In this document: positions 8,400-16,824 of the stretch, piece by piece
Layout: each line of letters opens with the position of its first letter
Numbering within the stretch: position 1 is the first letter of the stretch
NCBI GenBank assembly: GCA_964529005.1
Contig: CAZGUH010000014.1
Location: 12,533 to 76,532, forward strand
Source: CAZGUH01 sp964529005
Lineage (GTDB): Bacteria; Actinomycetota; Acidimicrobiia; Acidimicrobiales; Ilumatobacteraceae
Direction of reading: 5' to 3'
DNA length: 64,000 nucleotides
Made by a program: the position numbers and the translations under genes
The notes under the pieces: model-generated
What the model was told of the DNA's origin: nothing
Database searches by the model: none
What the model saw: the letters and a program-made list of their open reading frames with translations, nothing else

Positions 8400-9397
8400 C
8401 GATCACGACGCACACGTCGAGCGAGGTCATCGCCGCCGATCTGCACCAACGGGCGCTGGTGATCGACGCGATCGCTCCGCAGGTCGATTCGGCCGCCGAC
8501 TGGCGCCGATATGCCGACGCTGGCGTCAACGTCATCAGCGCGTACGCCCAGGGCAGCAAGACCAGCCGAGAGTCGTTGCACGTTATCGCATGGTGGTACG
8601 CGCAGTTCAGGGAGGCCGCGGACGAACTCGTGCACGTGCGGACAGTGGACGACATCCGGCAGGCGGTCGACACCCGTCGCCTCGGGGTCTTCCTCCACTT
8701 CCAGAACTCGCTGGGCCTCGACGGCGAGCCCCGGCTCCTCGAGCTGTACCACCAGCTCGGCATCCGCATGATGGGCATCTGCTACAACACGCGGGGCTGG
8801 TTGGGCGATGGTTGCTACGAGCCGAGCGACGCCGGTTTGTCACGGATCGGCCGCGACGTCGTCGCCGAGATCCAGCGGCTCGGAATCCTGCTCGACCTGA
8901 GCCACACCGGCGAGCGGACCGCGCTGGAAGCGATCGACCTCGTCGACGGGCCCGTCGTCGTCTCCCATGCGAACCCCAAGGCGCGCTGCTCCAACGACCG
9001 CAACGTGTCGGACGATCTGATCCGCGCCGTCGCGGCGACCGGCGGAGTCGTCGGTGTGGTCTCGTTCCCGCCGTTCGTGAGCGCGTCCTCCCCCACGCTG
9101 CGCGACCTCGTCGACCACATCGAGTACCTGATCGACCTCGTCGGTGTGGATCACGTCGGCGTCGGCAACGACTTCTACCGAAGCACGCCAGCACAACACA
9201 TCGAACTTCGTCGCACGTACCAGTGGGATCCGGTGCAGATGCCGGCGGAGCCACAGCCGTTCCCGGAGGGCATCAGAGATGCCAGTGAGTGGCCGAACAT
9301 CACGACCGAACTGGTCCGTCGGGGCCTCGACCACGAGTCGGTGAGCAAGATCCTCGGAACCAATTGGCTCCGAGTGTTCCAGACAGTCTGGAAGTGA
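8396..9397 (+). CDS. M19 (renal dipeptidase-like) family protein with an altered metal site
   Basis: This 333-residue TIM-barrel protein is related to peptidase M19 membrane dipeptidases. The later metal ligands are kept (His in DLSHTGERT, His in VVSHANPKA, Asp in VGVGNDF). The N-terminal HxD motif is replaced by VIDAIAPQVDS, and the bridging Glu position appears as Gln in HFQNSLGLDG. The usual two-metal centre is therefore probably incomplete. It could be a one-metal hydrolase, a lyase-like enzyme or a non-catalytic member. Coupling to the ABC importer suggests it acts on the imported substrate. Confidence 0.8.
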   Translation: MTITTHTSSEVIAADLHQRALVIDAIAPQVDSAADWRRYADAGVNVISAYAQGSKTSRESLHVIAWWYAQFREAADELVHVRTVDDIRQAVDTRRLGVFLHFQNSLGLDGEPRLLELYHQLGIRMMGICYNTRGWLGDGCYEPSDAGLSRIGRDVVAEIQRLGILLDLSHTGERTALEAIDLVDGPVVVSHANPKARCSNDRNVSDDLIRAVAATGGVVGVVSFPPFVSASSPTLRDLVDHIEYLIDLVGVDHVGVGNDFYRSTPAQHIELRRTYQWDPVQMPAEPQPFPEGIRDASEWPNITTELVRRGLDHESVSKILGTNWLRVFQTVWK

Positions 9398-9467
9398 GCC
9401 AATAGCCCCCACCCGTGTGGTGGCGATGGGCGTCTGCCGCTCCCGGGCAGCAACGGAAGGAGACAAT

Positions 9468-9911
9468 TTGCCACGAATGGCGTACACGAGAGATGATGGC
9501 ATTGATTTGATATCGGTCGACGGCGCTCCGGCCGCGATTGGTCCATATAGCCAGGCATCGGTGCATTCCGGTCTGGTCTATTGCTCCGGCCAGCTCGGCA
9601 TCGACCTGGCGACCGGAACCGTGATCGACGGTGACGCCGGCGCCCAGACACGGGCCGCGCTCGCCCACATGAGCGTCGTGCTCAAGGCATCGGGCTCGGA
9701 TCTGTCGCGCGTGCTGCGCACGACCGTCTACCTCGCCGACCTCAGCGAGTTCGCCGAGATGAACCGAGAGTACGAGCGGGCCTTCGGCAGTCATCGGCCG
9801 GCCCGCGTGACCGTCGAGGTCGCCGCGCTGCCGCTGGGCGGGCGCGTCGAGATCGACTGCATCGCCTCCGTCGCCGCGCCGAAGGCGAGCGACGGAGCAG
9901 GGGCCCGGTAA
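9468..9911 (+). CDS. RidA/YjgF-family protein
   Basis: This small Rid-family trimeric protein has about 147 residues. Family members hydrolyse reactive enamine/imine intermediates or act in specific catabolic steps. Visible family features are IGPYSQASVHSGLVYCSGQLG near the N terminus, and LSRVLRTTVYLADL and PARVTVEVAALPLGGRVEIDCIA in the core, with the Arg that binds the substrate carboxylate in PARVTV. GGAAGGAG (9455-9462) is five bases before a TTG at 9468 and fourteen before ATG 9477, so the TTG start is favoured. Its place among the dipeptidase-like and aldolase genes suggests it clears or processes an imine in the pathway. Confidence 0.88.
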   Translation: MPRMAYTRDDGIDLISVDGAPAAIGPYSQASVHSGLVYCSGQLGIDLATGTVIDGDAGAQTRAALAHMSVVLKASGSDLSRVLRTTVYLADLSEFAEMNREYERAFGSHRPARVTVEVAALPLGGRVEIDCIASVAAPKASDGAGAR

Positions 9912-9970
9912 GAGCCCACACAGGAGAAGTGTCGAAGTCGAGTTTCTTCGTCATCAGGAGGGGGAAGTCC

Positions 9971-11695
9971 ATGTCCACGTTCCACGGTCGTAAGCGGCTG
10001 TCTCTCAGTGGCCTGCTGCTGATCACCACATTGCTCGTCTCAGCCTGCGGCTCGGACGACGGCGACGACAGTTCGGGGACCGCCGCGCCGAGCGAACCGA
10101 CGCTCAGCGGCGACACCACAGAGCCGACCGCCGGCGGCGACACCACAGAGCCGACCGCCGGCGGCGACACCACAGAGCCGCCCTCGGGTGACGGCCCGCA
10201 ACAGGGAGGGACGTTCGTGATCCCGCTCGACGCTCCGCCGAGCGGCGGGCTGGTCAGCTTCTTCAACCCGGGTATTGGCATCTCGCAGATCGCCCGGACG
10301 ATCTGCAACACGATCCTGAGCTACGACGAGAACGGCGAACCCGTCGGCAACCTCGCCGAAGACTTCGAGGTCTCCGCCGACGGGCTCACCTGGACCATCA
10401 GGCTGCCCGAGGATGCGACGTGGCACGACGGAACGCCGCTGACCGCCGCTGACCTCGAGTTCTCGGCGACGGAGTTCTGGGCGAACGATCCCCTCGGTGG
10501 CAACCGGCTCAAGACCGAGGTCTCTCGCTACGAGGTGGTCGACGACCACACGTTCGCGATTCATCTCAATCAGCCGTTCGCGCTGATGTACGACATCCTC
10601 GACCTCGAGTATCCGTTGCCGAAGCACATCTACGAAGGAACCGACTACGCCACCAATCCGAACAACCAGGCGCCGATCTGCAGCGGGCCGTTCAAGTTCG
10701 AGGAGTGGGTGCCCGGCAGTCACGTGACCGTGACGCGCAACGAGTCGTACTTCAAGGATGGATTGCCGCATCTCGACCGGATCATCTTCCAGGAAAGCGT
10801 CGATCCCTCGGCGCGTGAAATCGCCTTCGAGAGCGGCGACATCGACTTCCTGAACAGCTACGCGATCCCCTACAACAAGCTCGGCGACTGGCGCGACGAC
10901 GATCGCTTCACGGTCGTCGACAACGGCCTCGGCGTCGGCACCGCGGACATGATGCTCATCAACCTGGACAGCCCGATCCTGAGCAACAGTGATGTCCGGC
11001 GGGCGATCGCGCACGCGCTCGATCGTGAAGCGATGAACGAGGTCGCGTTCTTCGGCGAAGGGAAGGCCGCGACGAGCCATGTCGCGAGCACGGTGCCCTT
11101 CTACACGGACGAGTTCAACGTCGAGTACGACCCGAGCCGCGCCGAGGAGTTGCTCGACGAAGCCGGCTACCCGCGGCAAGGCTCGTCGCCACGGTTCGAA
11201 CTCCGCCTGGATTACGCGATCGGGCGTGAGTACGAACGTCGCATGGCAGAGATCGCCGAGGCGCAGTTGGAGGAGGTCGGAATCGACGTCACCCTCGGGA
11301 GCGCCGACCCGGCCGCGTTCATCCAGCGGACCTTCCGCGATCGTGACTTCGACCTGGCGATCACGCTGTGGGCCACGGGCCCCGATCCTGGCTTCGGTCT
11401 GACTCGGCGCTATCTCGCCGCCAACATCGGCCAGCCAAGCCTCAATGCGATGGGCTACGACAACCCTGATCTCGAAGCGATCCTCAACTCCGAATATCGC
11501 GAGCTGGCCAGGGATGCGAGGGCGGAAGCGTGGAGGCAGGTGCAGGAGATCCTGGCCACCGAGATGCCGACGATTCCTCTCGTCGAGATCCCCAACGTGC
11601 AGGTGCACTCCTCGGAGTTCGCCGACGTCGTGACCGACGCGGTCTACGGCTACGTGTACGAGTCGCACGAGTACGCGTATGCGACGGAGCCGTAA
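9971..11695 (+). CDS. Peptide-type ABC transporter substrate-binding lipoprotein (SBP family 5)
   Basis: This 574-residue exported lipoprotein has a signal peptide with a basic n-region, a hydrophobic stretch and the lipobox LVSAC. A disordered Thr/Glu/Pro/Gly linker with three 9-residue repeats ties the domain to the membrane. The body is a family 5 solute-binding protein (LAEDFEVSADGLTWTIRLPE, ADLEFSATEFW, VRRAIAHALDREAMNEVAFFGEG). It starts at ATG 9971 after AGGAGGGGGAA. It is the binding component for the importer encoded at 4323-8399 and is followed by a strong hairpin. Confidence 0.95.
   Translation: MSTFHGRKRLSLSGLLLITTLLVSACGSDDGDDSSGTAAPSEPTLSGDTTEPTAGGDTTEPTAGGDTTEPPSGDGPQQGGTFVIPLDAPPSGGLVSFFNPGIGISQIARTICNTILSYDENGEPVGNLAEDFEVSADGLTWTIRLPEDATWHDGTPLTAADLEFSATEFWANDPLGGNRLKTEVSRYEVVDDHTFAIHLNQPFALMYDILDLEYPLPKHIYEGTDYATNPNNQAPICSGPFKFEEWVPGSHVTVTRNESYFKDGLPHLDRIIFQESVDPSAREIAFESGDIDFLNSYAIPYNKLGDWRDDDRFTVVDNGLGVGTADMMLINLDSPILSNSDVRRAIAHALDREAMNEVAFFGEGKAATSHVASTVPFYTDEFNVEYDPSRAEELLDEAGYPRQGSSPRFELRLDYAIGREYERRMAEIAEAQLEEVGIDVTLGSADPAAFIQRTFRDRDFDLAITLWATGPDPGFGLTRRYLAANIGQPSLNAMGYDNPDLEAILNSEYRELARDARAEAWRQVQEILATEMPTIPLVEIPNVQVHSSEFADVVTDAVYGYVYESHEYAYATEP
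10109..10189 (+). repeat. Three tandem 27-bp repeats in the lipoprotein linker
   Basis: Three in-frame 27-base units encode GDTTEPTAG, GDTTEPTAG and GDTTEPPSG immediately after the lipobox region. The first two are nearly identical in DNA. This is a length-variable spacer between the lipid anchor and the binding domain, prone to slippage. Confidence 0.9.
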
Positions 11696-12467
11696 CGACC
11701 TCTTCGCGGCGCCGTCGCTCGCGACGGCGCCGCGGCCGACCTCGTCGGTGAACGAGCTGTCTCCGCGGCTCGAACTGGCTCTGCTGGCACGAGCGCTGCA
11801 TCGCGAGGGCTTCGACGCCCACAACGTCGGTCACATCACCTACCGCCAGGAGCCGGACCAGTTCCTCACCCTGCCCTTCGGCCTCTCCTGGGACGAGGTC
11901 ACACCGGAGGACATCGTGACGTTGGACGGCGCCGGCGCCGTCGTCGACGGACGATCGGAGGCGACGCCGGCGATCCAGCTTCACCTGGCGTTCCATGCGG
12001 CTCGCTCGGGATGTGCCGTCGCCGTGCACCACCATCCGCGCTTCGCGAGCGTCTGGGCGTGCATGGGTCGGCTCCCGCCGGCCTACGACCAGCTCGGCGC
12101 CACGCTCGCGGACGCGCGCCTGACCGTGTACGACGACTATCGAGGCGGCGTCGACGCGGTCGACGCCGCCTCGGCGGCCGTCCACGGGGTCGGCAACGCC
12201 GACGTCGCGCTGCTCCAGAACCACGGCGTGTTCGTGGTCGCCGACTCGATCCGGCAAGCGCACTTCCGATGCATCGCGTTCGAGTGGCGGTGCCGGCAGG
12301 CGTGGATGGTCGAGGCCGTCGGTGGCGGGTGTGCGATGCCCGACTACGGCGTCCGGTCGCTCGTCACCGCGGTGGAAGCCAACGGCGGGCTGCCGAAAGC
12401 GCCGATGTGGGAGTGGGCGATCCGTCGCGAGCTCCGGCATGACCCGAGCCTCCTCGACCGATCCTGA
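11679..12467 (+). CDS. Class II aldolase/adducin-family protein
   Basis: This protein of up to 262 residues has the zinc-binding fold of L-fuculose-phosphate aldolase. VAVHHHPRFASVWA supplies the paired metal histidines, and LLQNHGVFVVADS supplies the third. ATG 11679 overlaps the lipoprotein gene by 17 bases, but a 12-bp hairpin at 11706-11733 lies inside that extension. GTG 11748 (giving VNELSPRLELALL) is therefore an equally good start. It probably performs a retro-aldol or decarboxylation step at the end of the catabolic cluster. Confidence 0.85.
   Translation: MRRSRNDLFAAPSLATAPRPTSSVNELSPRLELALLARALHREGFDAHNVGHITYRQEPDQFLTLPFGLSWDEVTPEDIVTLDGAGAVVDGRSEATPAIQLHLAFHAARSGCAVAVHHHPRFASVWACMGRLPPAYDQLGATLADARLTVYDDYRGGVDAVDAASAAVHGVGNADVALLQNHGVFVVADSIRQAHFRCIAFEWRCRQAWMVEAVGGGCAMPDYGVRSLVTAVEANGGLPKAPMWEWAIRRELRHDPSLLDRS
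11706..11733 (+). terminator. Strong hairpin after the lipoprotein gene (terminator or processing stem)
   Basis: A perfect 12-bp stem (GCGGCGCCGTCG pairing with 11722-11733) closes a CTCG loop, ten bases after the lipoprotein stop. There is no U-tract. Such stems after binding-protein genes often stabilise the upstream mRNA and reduce transcription of the following gene. Confidence 0.6.
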
Positions 12468-12493
12468 TCGCGCCGAGGTTCGCAACGACACGA

Positions 12494-13386
12494 TCAGCGC
12501 AACCGCAGCGACACCTCGTTGGCCAGCAGCCGGCCGGAGCGAGTCAGCACCCAACGGTCGCCGTCTCGTTCGACGAGACCATCGAGGCCGTCACCGTCGA
12601 GCGCGTCGAGCGGCACGCCGTCGCGTGTTCGAAGGCGTAGCTGCAACCCTTCGATGCGACGCGTCTCGGAGTCGAGCTCCTCGCCCGACGCCTCCACCGA
12701 CTCCCCGCGGTCCACCAGGTCGATGTACCGCTCCGGCGTGCGCACGTTCCACCACCGCCGGCCGCGGTCGTGAGAATGGGCCGCGCACCCGAACCCGCGG
12801 TAGTCGCCCTGCGCCCAGTACAGCTGATTGTGCCGGCACTCGTGGCCCGGCCGCGCCCAGTTGGACACCTCGTAGTTGTGGAGTCCCGCGGCCGACAGCA
12901 GATCATCGGCGACTTCGTACTTGTCGGCTTGGTCGTCGTCGTCGGGATGGCGCTCGGGCGTCGCCGCCAGCGGCGTGCCAGCNNNNNNNNNNNNNNNNNN
13001 NNNNNNNNNNNNNNNNNNNNNNNNNNNNNNNNNNNNNNNNNNNNNNNNNNNNNNNNNNNNNNNNNNNNNNNNNNNNNNNNNNCCACGGTGACGTCGTCGG
13101 GGTTGCACTCCACCGTCACCTCGGCGCCGGGAGCCAACGGGATCGCGGCGAGAACCTCGGCAAGGCGATCGGGCGGCGCCTGGGTCGGCGTACCCCCGCC
13201 GACGAACACGCTCGTCGCCGCAGGCATCCCCGCATCGACGGCGCGGGCGATCTCGGCGCGCACCGCATCGAGATACCGACCGACGAGGTGGCGCCGGTCG
13301 GTCCACGTCGCGAACGCGCAGTAGTCACACCGTGACGCGCAGAACGGGATGTGGACGTACACCCCGAACGCTGTCGTCTTCCTCAC
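12494..13386 (-). CDS. hemW: HemW-like radical SAM protein, interrupted by an assembly gap
   Basis: The N-terminal part (from 13386) has FGVYVHIPFCASRCDYCAF, the CxxxCxxC cluster motif of radical SAM proteins, followed by FVGGGTPT and VECNPDDV. After the gap, in a different apparent frame, come YEVSNWARPGHECRHNQLYW and a HemW C-terminal domain ending at 12494. HemW proteins are heme-handling relatives of oxygen-independent coproporphyrinogen oxidase. The frame change is an artefact of the arbitrary 100-N gap. By comparison with the family about 90-100 residues are missing, so the real gap is nearer 300 bases. Confidence 0.88.
12983..13082. other. Assembly gap of 100 N
   Basis: Exactly 100 undetermined bases, the conventional scaffold filler of unknown length. 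HemW sequence on both sides supports the join being correct, although the filler length is not. Confidence 1.
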
Positions 13387-13442
13387 TCAGCAATTCTGCG
13401 GTCGCGGGGACCGGAATCGGGACGTCAGCGCGAGGGATCTCG

Positions 13443-13952
13443 TCAGGAGGGCACGAACAGCAGATCGAGCGCGTCGAGTCGCTGACCCACCTGATCGACC
13501 GGGACGTCGAGCATGGCCGCGATTGCCCGGGTGTCGTCGCCGCGCACGGTCAGCACCTTGCCGTTGAAGTCCTGCCTTTGGACCTGGATCATCCGCAGGA
13601 ACCGAGCGAGCATCTCGAACGGCTGACCGCTGAGCTGCGACAGCTTCACCAGGTCGATCGCCAGCTTGCGGTTGGCGACGCCGTCGCCCAGGTCGACGAC
13701 CGTGTGCTGCTCGTCGCGGGGCAACAGCTGGTCGACGGGAACGCTGTAGAACTTCGCCAGGCGCTCGAGGCGCGGCACGGAGATCGCCCGCTCACCGCGC
13801 TCGTAGGCGCCGAGGACCGACGCTTTGAACTCGTCTTCGGACTTCGCTTCGACGTCCTGAAGCGACAGGCGCTTCTGACGTCGGATCACCCGTAGCCGCT
13901 CGCCTACCTTCCGGCTGTACGGAGAACCTGCACCATCTTCGGATTCAGCCAT
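13443..13952 (-). CDS. bldD: BldD-like transcriptional regulator with a c-di-GMP-binding signature
   Basis: This 169-residue protein has an N-terminal helix-turn-helix (SRKVGERLRVIRRQKRLSLQ through VLGAYERGERAISVPRLERLA). Its C-terminal domain closely follows Streptomyces BldD. The BldD c-di-GMP motif RxD-x8-RxxD is intact: Arg126-x-Asp128, eight residues (FNGKVLTV), then Arg137-x-x-Asp140. In Streptomyces, tetrameric c-di-GMP dimerises BldD and switches on repression of development genes. It starts at ATG 13952 after GGGAGAGG. It lies downstream of rsmE but has a candidate promoter and BldD-type box of its own. The target genes here are unknown. Confidence 0.88.
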   Translation of the reverse strand: MAESEDGAGSPYSRKVGERLRVIRRQKRLSLQDVEAKSEDEFKASVLGAYERGERAISVPRLERLAKFYSVPVDQLLPRDEQHTVVDLGDGVANRKLAIDLVKLSQLSGQPFEMLARFLRMIQVQRQDFNGKVLTVRGDDTRAIAAMLDVPVDQVGQRLDALDLLFVPS

Positions 13953-13981
13953 GATCGCGCCTCTCCCTGTCGGCATGTCGC

Positions 13982-14026
13982 TCACGCTCAGTGGCAACTG
14001 TAGCGCTACATGTGCAGAGGTGTCAC
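13982..14026 (-). promoter_or_regulatory. Candidate autoregulated promoter of the bldD-like gene
   Basis: Read on the minus strand: -35 GTGACA (14026-14021), 18 bases, -10 TACAGT (14002-13997). A perfect 12-bp palindrome TGTAGCGCTACA (13999-14010) covers the -10 region. At the expected start point lies a 13-bp site (13982-13994, plus-strand TCACGCTCAGTGG) matching the recalled BldD-box consensus TNACNCWGNGTNA at 8 of 10 fixed positions. Autorepression, as in Streptomyces, is inferred. Confidence 0.5.
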
Positions 14027-14694
14027 CGGGCAATCAGCAGGTATCCGGCAAGAAATGCGGCCGTCTCGACTCTCAGGATCGTGGAGGCCAGCGCCACACG
14101 CGGCAGGTCGGGCGGCGTCTCGGCGGCATCGAAGCCCCCCTCGGGCCCGATGACCACGGTGTCGACGTCCGCTGGAAGCCATGCCGACCCGTTCGGATCG
14201 GCGATCGCGACGGCTCCGCTGGCGAGCACGTCGCCCAGGGCCATGGGGCCGTCGATCGTCAGCAGAGTGGTGCGCCGGCTCTGCATCGCGGCCGCACGCG
14301 CGACCTTGGCAAGCCGCTGGCGGTTCCTGGCCGCCCTCTCGGCGGTCCACCGCACGACGCTGCGCTGCGTCTCGACCCACACCAGCCGGTCGACGCCGAT
14401 CTCGGTGAGCTTCTCGACGATCCACTCCGGACGCTCGCCTTTCGGGATCGCGCACGCCACCGTCACCGGCCGTCGGCGGGGCTCGTCGACCACCGGACCA
14501 TCGACCGCCAGCGCCCCGTCGCCGTTCCAGCGGCACAGCACCCAGCGGCCCTGCCCGTCGGTGGCCGTCACCGCCTCGCCCGGACGCAGACGCAGAACCG
14601 ACCGCAGGTGGTGGCGATCCGCGGCGTCGAGCAGCGGCGCTGCGAGGTCGTCGACCACCACGTGGGCGGCGGACCCACGCAGGCCGGGATTCAC
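14023..14694 (-). CDS. rsmE: 16S rRNA (uracil-1498-N3)-methyltransferase RsmE
   Basis: This 223-residue SPOUT-class methyltransferase modifies U1498 of 16S rRNA using S-adenosylmethionine. The N-terminal PUA-like part contains HHLRSVLRLRPGEAVTATDG. The SPOUT knot shows VVIGPEGGF and the final LRVETAAFLAGYLLI typical of the family. The GTG start overlaps the dnaJ stop by four bases, so it sits in the hrcA-dnaJ-rsmE operon, a common order in many bacteria. Confidence 0.95.
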   Translation of the reverse strand: MNPGLRGSAAHVVVDDLAAPLLDAADRHHLRSVLRLRPGEAVTATDGQGRWVLCRWNGDGALAVDGPVVDEPRRRPVTVACAIPKGERPEWIVEKLTEIGVDRLVWVETQRSVVRWTAERAARNRQRLAKVARAAAMQSRRTTLLTIDGPMALGDVLASGAVAIADPNGSAWLPADVDTVVIGPEGGFDAAETPPDLPRVALASTILRVETAAFLAGYLLIAR

Positions 14695-15815
14695 GAGAAC
14701 GCGGACTTGATGCGCGAGAACAGCCCGCCGGACTCCGGAGGGCTCACCGGTTCGCCGCGCTCTTCCGCATAGCGGCGGAGCAGCTCGGCCTCGCCGTCGG
14801 AGAGCTTCGTGGGCACCTCGACGACGACCCGGACCCGCACGTCACCGCGGCCGCGGCCACGCAGCCGGGGCACACCGCGGCCACGCAGCACGAACTCACG
14901 ACCGGGCTGCGTGCCCGCCGGAATGACGAGCTCCTCGTCCCCGTCGAGGGTCGGCAGCGTGAACCGGGTGCCGAGCGCCGCCTGGGCGATCGACACCGGC
15001 ACGTCGGTGACGAGATCGTCGCCGTCGCGGGCGTAACGATCGTGCCCGGCGACGCGCAGGTGCACGTACAGGTCGCCCGCCGCGCCGCCGCGCGGACCGA
15101 CGGCTCCGCGGCCGGTCAGGCGCAACGTCGAGCCGGTGTCGACGCCGGCCGGCACGTCGACCTGATAGGTCTTCTCGGCGATCACACGACCGTCGCCGCG
15201 GCACGTGGGGCACGGGGTGGCGATCACCTCGCCGTAGCCGCCGCAGCGGCCGCAGGGCGTGGTCGTCACCATCTGGCCGAGAAGGCTCTGGCGCAGCCGC
15301 CGCTGCTGCCCCGTGCCGTTGCACTCCGCGCACGAGACCGGCTTGGTGCCCGACCCGGCGCCGCTGCCGCCGCAGTCCGAGCAGGCGACGGCGGTGCGCA
15401 CCGTGACCGGCTGCGTGCCGCCGAAGACCGCCAGCTCGAAGGGCAGGTCGGCGACCACCTCGATGTCCTGGCCGCGAGGCGGGCCGCTGGCCGCCGTTCC
15501 CCGGGGAGCGCCGCCGAACGGGCCGCCGCCGCCGAAGAAGGCCTCGAAGATGTCGCCGAGCCCACCGGCCGAGAACACGTCGCCCTGACCCGCTCCGCCG
15601 ATGCCGGCCTCGCCGAAGCGGTCGTAGCGAGCGCGCTGATCGGGGTCGCTGAGCACCTCGTAGGCGTGCGCCACCTTCTTGAACTGCTCCTCGGCGGCGT
15701 GATCTCCGGGGTTCGCGTCGGGGTGCAGCTCACGCGCCTTGCGGCGGTAGGCGCGCTTGATCTCGTCGGCGCTCGCGGTGCGCGAGACGCCTAGGAGCTC
15801 ATAGAAGTCAGCCAT
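14691..15815 (-). CDS. dnaJ: Chaperone protein DnaJ
   Basis: This 374-residue type I Hsp40 co-chaperone stimulates the DnaK ATPase. The J-domain is at residues 1-65 with AYRRKARELHPDANPGD carrying the HPD triad. A Gly/Phe-rich region follows. Then come four zinc-finger repeats (CSDCGGSG, CAECNGTG, CGRCGGYG, CPTCRGDG) and the C-terminal substrate-binding domains. Its start overlaps the hrcA stop by one base, so both follow the heat-inducible hrcA promoter. Confidence 0.97.
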   Translation of the reverse strand: MADFYELLGVSRTASADEIKRAYRRKARELHPDANPGDHAAEEQFKKVAHAYEVLSDPDQRARYDRFGEAGIGGAGQGDVFSAGGLGDIFEAFFGGGGPFGGAPRGTAASGPPRGQDIEVVADLPFELAVFGGTQPVTVRTAVACSDCGGSGAGSGTKPVSCAECNGTGQQRRLRQSLLGQMVTTTPCGRCGGYGEVIATPCPTCRGDGRVIAEKTYQVDVPAGVDTGSTLRLTGRGAVGPRGGAAGDLYVHLRVAGHDRYARDGDDLVTDVPVSIAQAALGTRFTLPTLDGDEELVIPAGTQPGREFVLRGRGVPRLRGRGRGDVRVRVVVEVPTKLSDGEAELLRRYAEERGEPVSPPESGGLFSRIKSAFS

Positions 15816-16807
15816 CAGCCCTCCGTGAGCCGTCTGCCGAGGTGATCGCTGACGATCTCGACCGTCGCCAGCGCTTGGGGGTAGTTCATGCGGGTGGGGC
15901 CGAGCACCCCGATGCTGCCCAGCTTCTCACCCTCGACCACGACGGGCGCGACGACCACCGAGCACGCGGCCAGCGGCTCGACCCCATGCTCGGCGCCGAT
16001 GGCGACGGACAGGCCACGATCGAGGATGTCGCGCACCAGCGTCACCACCACGTACTGCTGCTCGAGCGTCTGGAGCACCTGGCGCACGATCTGCACGGCG
16101 TCGAACGCCTGCGCCATCTGCGACGCGCCGCCCATGAACACCTGCTGTTCGTCGCTCTCGCGGCGCAGAGCGGCGACGCTGTCGGTCACCAGAGCGTCGA
16201 CCCACGCGTCCCCCGAGCTGGTGACGAGGGCCGTTCCGAGCGCCCGCCCCACGAGGCAGGTGTGGAGGTGGACGCTGGCAGCCGCGATGCGCGCCTCGTC
16301 GCAGTCGTCCGACAGCTCGACCGTCGCGCTCTCGACGGCGCCGCTCGACAGCACCGCCACGGCCATCGCGACCCGCGACGACAGGCTCACCACCTGGGCG
16401 GAGCGCACGACCGCGGTCTCCTGCGTGGGCCCGACGACCACGGCTGCATAGTTCGTGAGCTGGGCGAGAAGCGTGGACGTGTCGTGGAGCATCTCCTCCA
16501 GCCGGGTGCCGGCGTTGTGGAAGAAGTCCTTCACCCGCTGCGACGCGACGTCGTCGAGGCGACCCGGCGGGGTGATGTGGTCGACGAAGAAGCGGTAGCC
16601 CTTGTCGGTGGGTACGCGGCCGGCAGAGGTGTGCGGCTGGATGAGGAAACCCTCCTGCTCGAGAACCGCCATCTCGTTGCGGACGGTCGCCGAACTGACC
16701 CGAACGCCGGGCGCGTTGGCGATGTGTGTGCTCCCGACCGGCTGTGCCGTGGAGATGTACTCCTCCACCACGGCCCGCAGGATGGCTGTCTTGCGTTCGT
16801 CGAGCAT
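15815..16807 (-). CDS. hrcA: Heat-inducible transcription repressor HrcA
   Basis: This protein of about 330 residues represses class I heat-shock genes by binding CIRCE. The start region MLDERKTAILRAVVEEYISTAQPVGS is the winged-helix N terminus, and VSSATVRNEMAVLEQEGFLIQPHTSAGRVPTDKGYR-type sequence (about residues 45-80) holds the recognition helix. GTG 16819 is an alternative start. It is the first gene of hrcA-dnaJ-rsmE and sits directly behind a CIRCE-like inverted repeat, indicating autoregulation. Confidence 0.95.
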   Translation of the reverse strand: MLDERKTAILRAVVEEYISTAQPVGSTHIANAPGVRVSSATVRNEMAVLEQEGFLIQPHTSAGRVPTDKGYRFFVDHITPPGRLDDVASQRVKDFFHNAGTRLEEMLHDTSTLLAQLTNYAAVVVGPTQETAVVRSAQVVSLSSRVAMAVAVLSSGAVESATVELSDDCDEARIAAASVHLHTCLVGRALGTALVTSSGDAWVDALVTDSVAALRRESDEQQVFMGGASQMAQAFDAVQIVRQVLQTLEQQYVVVTLVRDILDRGLSVAIGAEHGVEPLAACSVVVAPVVVEGEKLGSIGVLGPTRMNYPQALATVEIVSDHLGRRLTEG

Positions 16808-16824
16808 CGCATCCCTCACGCGTT

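Noticed and set aside
10109..10189. Short direct repeats as a possible CRISPR array
   Set aside because: Units are contiguous, without spacers, and lie in a coding frame as a protein linker.
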